IMG/VR virus record: IMGVR_UViG_3300022693_000956
Coordinates: 1-29,713 of that record
Direction: 5' to 3' (one strand)
DNA from: a virus
Length of the DNA: 29,713 nucleotides
The notes under the pieces were generated by a model that saw nothing but the letters and a program-made list of their open reading frames with translations, was not told where the DNA came from and did not search any database. Every line of letters begins with the position of its first letter. Positions within the stretch are counted from its first letter, which is position 1. Positions 28,832 through 29,713 of this stretch are shown piece by piece. The position numbers and the translations under genes are program-made.

Positions 28832-29059
28832 CTATTCGGATTTCTTGACTGCAACGACATCGCCGGGGTGTTCGATCGGCTTGCCGTTCTCGTCCCAATC
28901 CCATTTCCAGCGCGGTCCAATGATCGGCCATGGGGCTTGCTCGTCCACAATGCCGTTGCGGATTTGAACCCAGACCTTGGACCAGTCCTTCGGTGGGTTG
29001 CGCTTGCCCGAAACAAGCTGGAAGCCGGGGGCCGGAATGCACTCACGACCCACGCGCAT
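28832..29059 (-). CDS. Small conserved early phage protein
   Basis: This 75-residue protein starts at ATG 29059, overlapping the upstream gene by 17 bp. It contains GFQLVSGKRNPPKDWSKVWV, WPIIGPRWKWDWDENGKPIE and ends with GDVVAVKKSE. The Trp-rich centre and beta-type end suggest a small compact fold. No family or function is recognised. It lies in the early operon just after the replication-linked gene. The gap 28732-28831 holds no clear gene. Confidence 0.55.
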   Translation of the reverse strand: MRVGRECIPAPGFQLVSGKRNPPKDWSKVWVQIRNGIVDEQAPWPIIGPRWKWDWDENGKPIEHPGDVVAVKKSE

Positions 29060-29414
29060 CCTCAATCGCGGGGATGTTCCCAATGCGCTTAGCCCCGCCG
29101 CCGCGCTGTTCGGATGCGATTTGGTCAAGGCGCTTGCACAGGTGGGCAAGGCCTTTACGGTGGCGTCCCGTGGCAATTTCCCACTCGTAAAACTGCCTCT
29201 TCAGGATGCCAGGAACGATCTGTCCGTGGTGGGTAGCTTCCTTGCGCACCTCTGCGCAGGCGTACTGAAATTGCGTGGGCCTTAGCTGGGCGAACTCAAC
29301 CACCTCGGCAGTTGCTGCCGTGAGCCAGTCTCGCACCGCTCCGTCCGTCATGCCCACCGGGCGAACCAGGGCCATGCAGCGCTGCATTTCTGTGATGGGG
29401 TCAACCGTATCCAT
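29043..29414 (-). CDS. Early protein next to replication gene
   Basis: This 123-residue, mainly helical protein starts at ATG 29414. It contains GAVRDWLTAATAEVVEFA and ACAEVRKEATHHGQIVPGIL. The latter resembles the V-R-x-E-x-T-H-x-x-Q-I-V-P segment of small unknown proteins that follow phage replication genes. A helicase-loader-like or replication-accessory role is plausible by position only. The readable frame of the upstream replication-type gene would overlap its start by 14 bp. Confidence 0.6.
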   Translation of the reverse strand: MDTVDPITEMQRCMALVRPVGMTDGAVRDWLTAATAEVVEFAQLRPTQFQYACAEVRKEATHHGQIVPGILKRQFYEWEIATGRHRKGLAHLCKRLDQIASEQRGGGAKRIGNIPAIEDARGS

Positions 29415-29520
29415 AAAGCTGTCTCACTTCGTTTCCGATGTCGGCCATGGACCCGCCACGCCCGCTGTTTCCTGTCGATTTTGGTTTGCCGTAGCGGCCT
29501 TCATCCTCGGCTTTTCGTAT

Positions 29521-29713
29521 CTAATTCCGCCACGCAGCCTGCCAGTTCGTCTTGATCGCGTTCGGGCCGTTCGCGCTAGCGGCCCAATCCCGAAACCTCG
29601 CCAGTTCCCGCTCAATTGCCCCCGCTGGCCAAACTGCCACGGCTTTCGCGGTGTCGCCCGTCAGGGGTTCCAGTTCCCAATCCTCGGGAAGTCGGTGGCC
29701 CTTACGTGCGCGG
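29521..29713 (-). pseudogene. Phage replication-type protein C-terminus, in-frame TAG
   Basis: The frame enters from the right edge and reads GHRLPEDWELEPLTGD, then AIERELARFRDWAASANGPN and KTNWQAAWRN before TAG at 29523-29521. The R-L-P-x-D-W and the FRDW...K-x-x-W-x-x-x-W-R-N motifs are typical of the C-terminus of phage replication proteins (DUF1376 or helix-turn-helix replication type). In that motif W normally follows WRN. The same frame stays open after TAG to TGA at 29401, continuing as basic IRKAEDEGRYGKPKSTG. A single base change from TGG would explain the stop, so this may be a recent nonsense mutation. Confidence 0.6.

Noticed and set aside
29424-29615. 63-codon minus-strand frame overlapping the replication-type gene end
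   Set aside because: The alternative frame gives the recognisable replication-type motifs, so this one is a shadow.
1-29713. CRISPR array, insertion sequence or integrase gene
   Set aside because: No spaced direct repeats, DDE transposase motifs or tyrosine/serine recombinase motifs were seen on either strand.

Overview
The window is almost entirely a siphophage genome, most likely a prophage. It has an HK97-type head and a lambda-type long non-contractile tail. The host is probably a high-GC alphaproteobacterium, and I infer a sphingomonad from the style of the tail, lysis and small accessory proteins. No 16S gene or other host marker confirms this. Position 1-83 is the tail of an unidentified gene, and 97-171 is a tRNA-Val(UAC) on the minus strand. 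The phage genes start just to the right, so this may be the left prophage border. No integrase and no second att copy lie in the window.

Layout: 288-2627 (+) is a tightly overlapping set of small accessory genes: an HNH endonuclease with a C-terminal HTH, a two-helix membrane protein, a DUF551-type protein, three small unknowns, an exported thermonuclease and a last ORF whose start is unclear. These converge on the minus-strand late genes. Read in the direction of transcription (right to left), the minus strand carries: the end of a replication-type protein (29713-29521) and early unknowns (29414-26529) with an HNH-AP2 gene; the packaging block, HNH - TerS-like - small protein - TerL (26009-23239); the head block, portal - ClpP-type protease - major capsid (23242-19939); connectors and tail tube (19863-17031); tail chaperones with a predicted -1 frameshift (17020-16335); the 1013-residue tape measure (15723-12682); the tail tip and spike (12685-5370); and a lysis block with several small membrane proteins, an N-acetylmuramidase and overlapping Rz/Rz1 spanins (5329-2624).

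The conserved late operon is interrupted by cargo. An AT-richer cassette (10812-12025) splits the tail-tip genes. It has a ribbon-helix-helix regulator facing an HTH-led four-gene operon, a 14-bp palindromic operator over the predicted promoter, and its own terminator. Two related small lipoprotein genes (18555-18872 and 26039-26350) lie on the plus strand inside the minus-strand head/packaging region. A three-helix membrane protein (15867-16304) sits between the chaperones and the tape measure. These are the best candidates for little-described lysogeny or exclusion functions.

Other points of interest are the G GGA AAC slippery site at 16691-16697, an in-frame TAG where a Trp is expected in the replication-type protein (29521-29523), an N-terminal leader shared by two unrelated proteins at opposite ends of the window, and a 30-residue membrane peptide next to the tail-tip J-like gene. 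All function calls come from reading sequence motifs and gene order; no database search was run.
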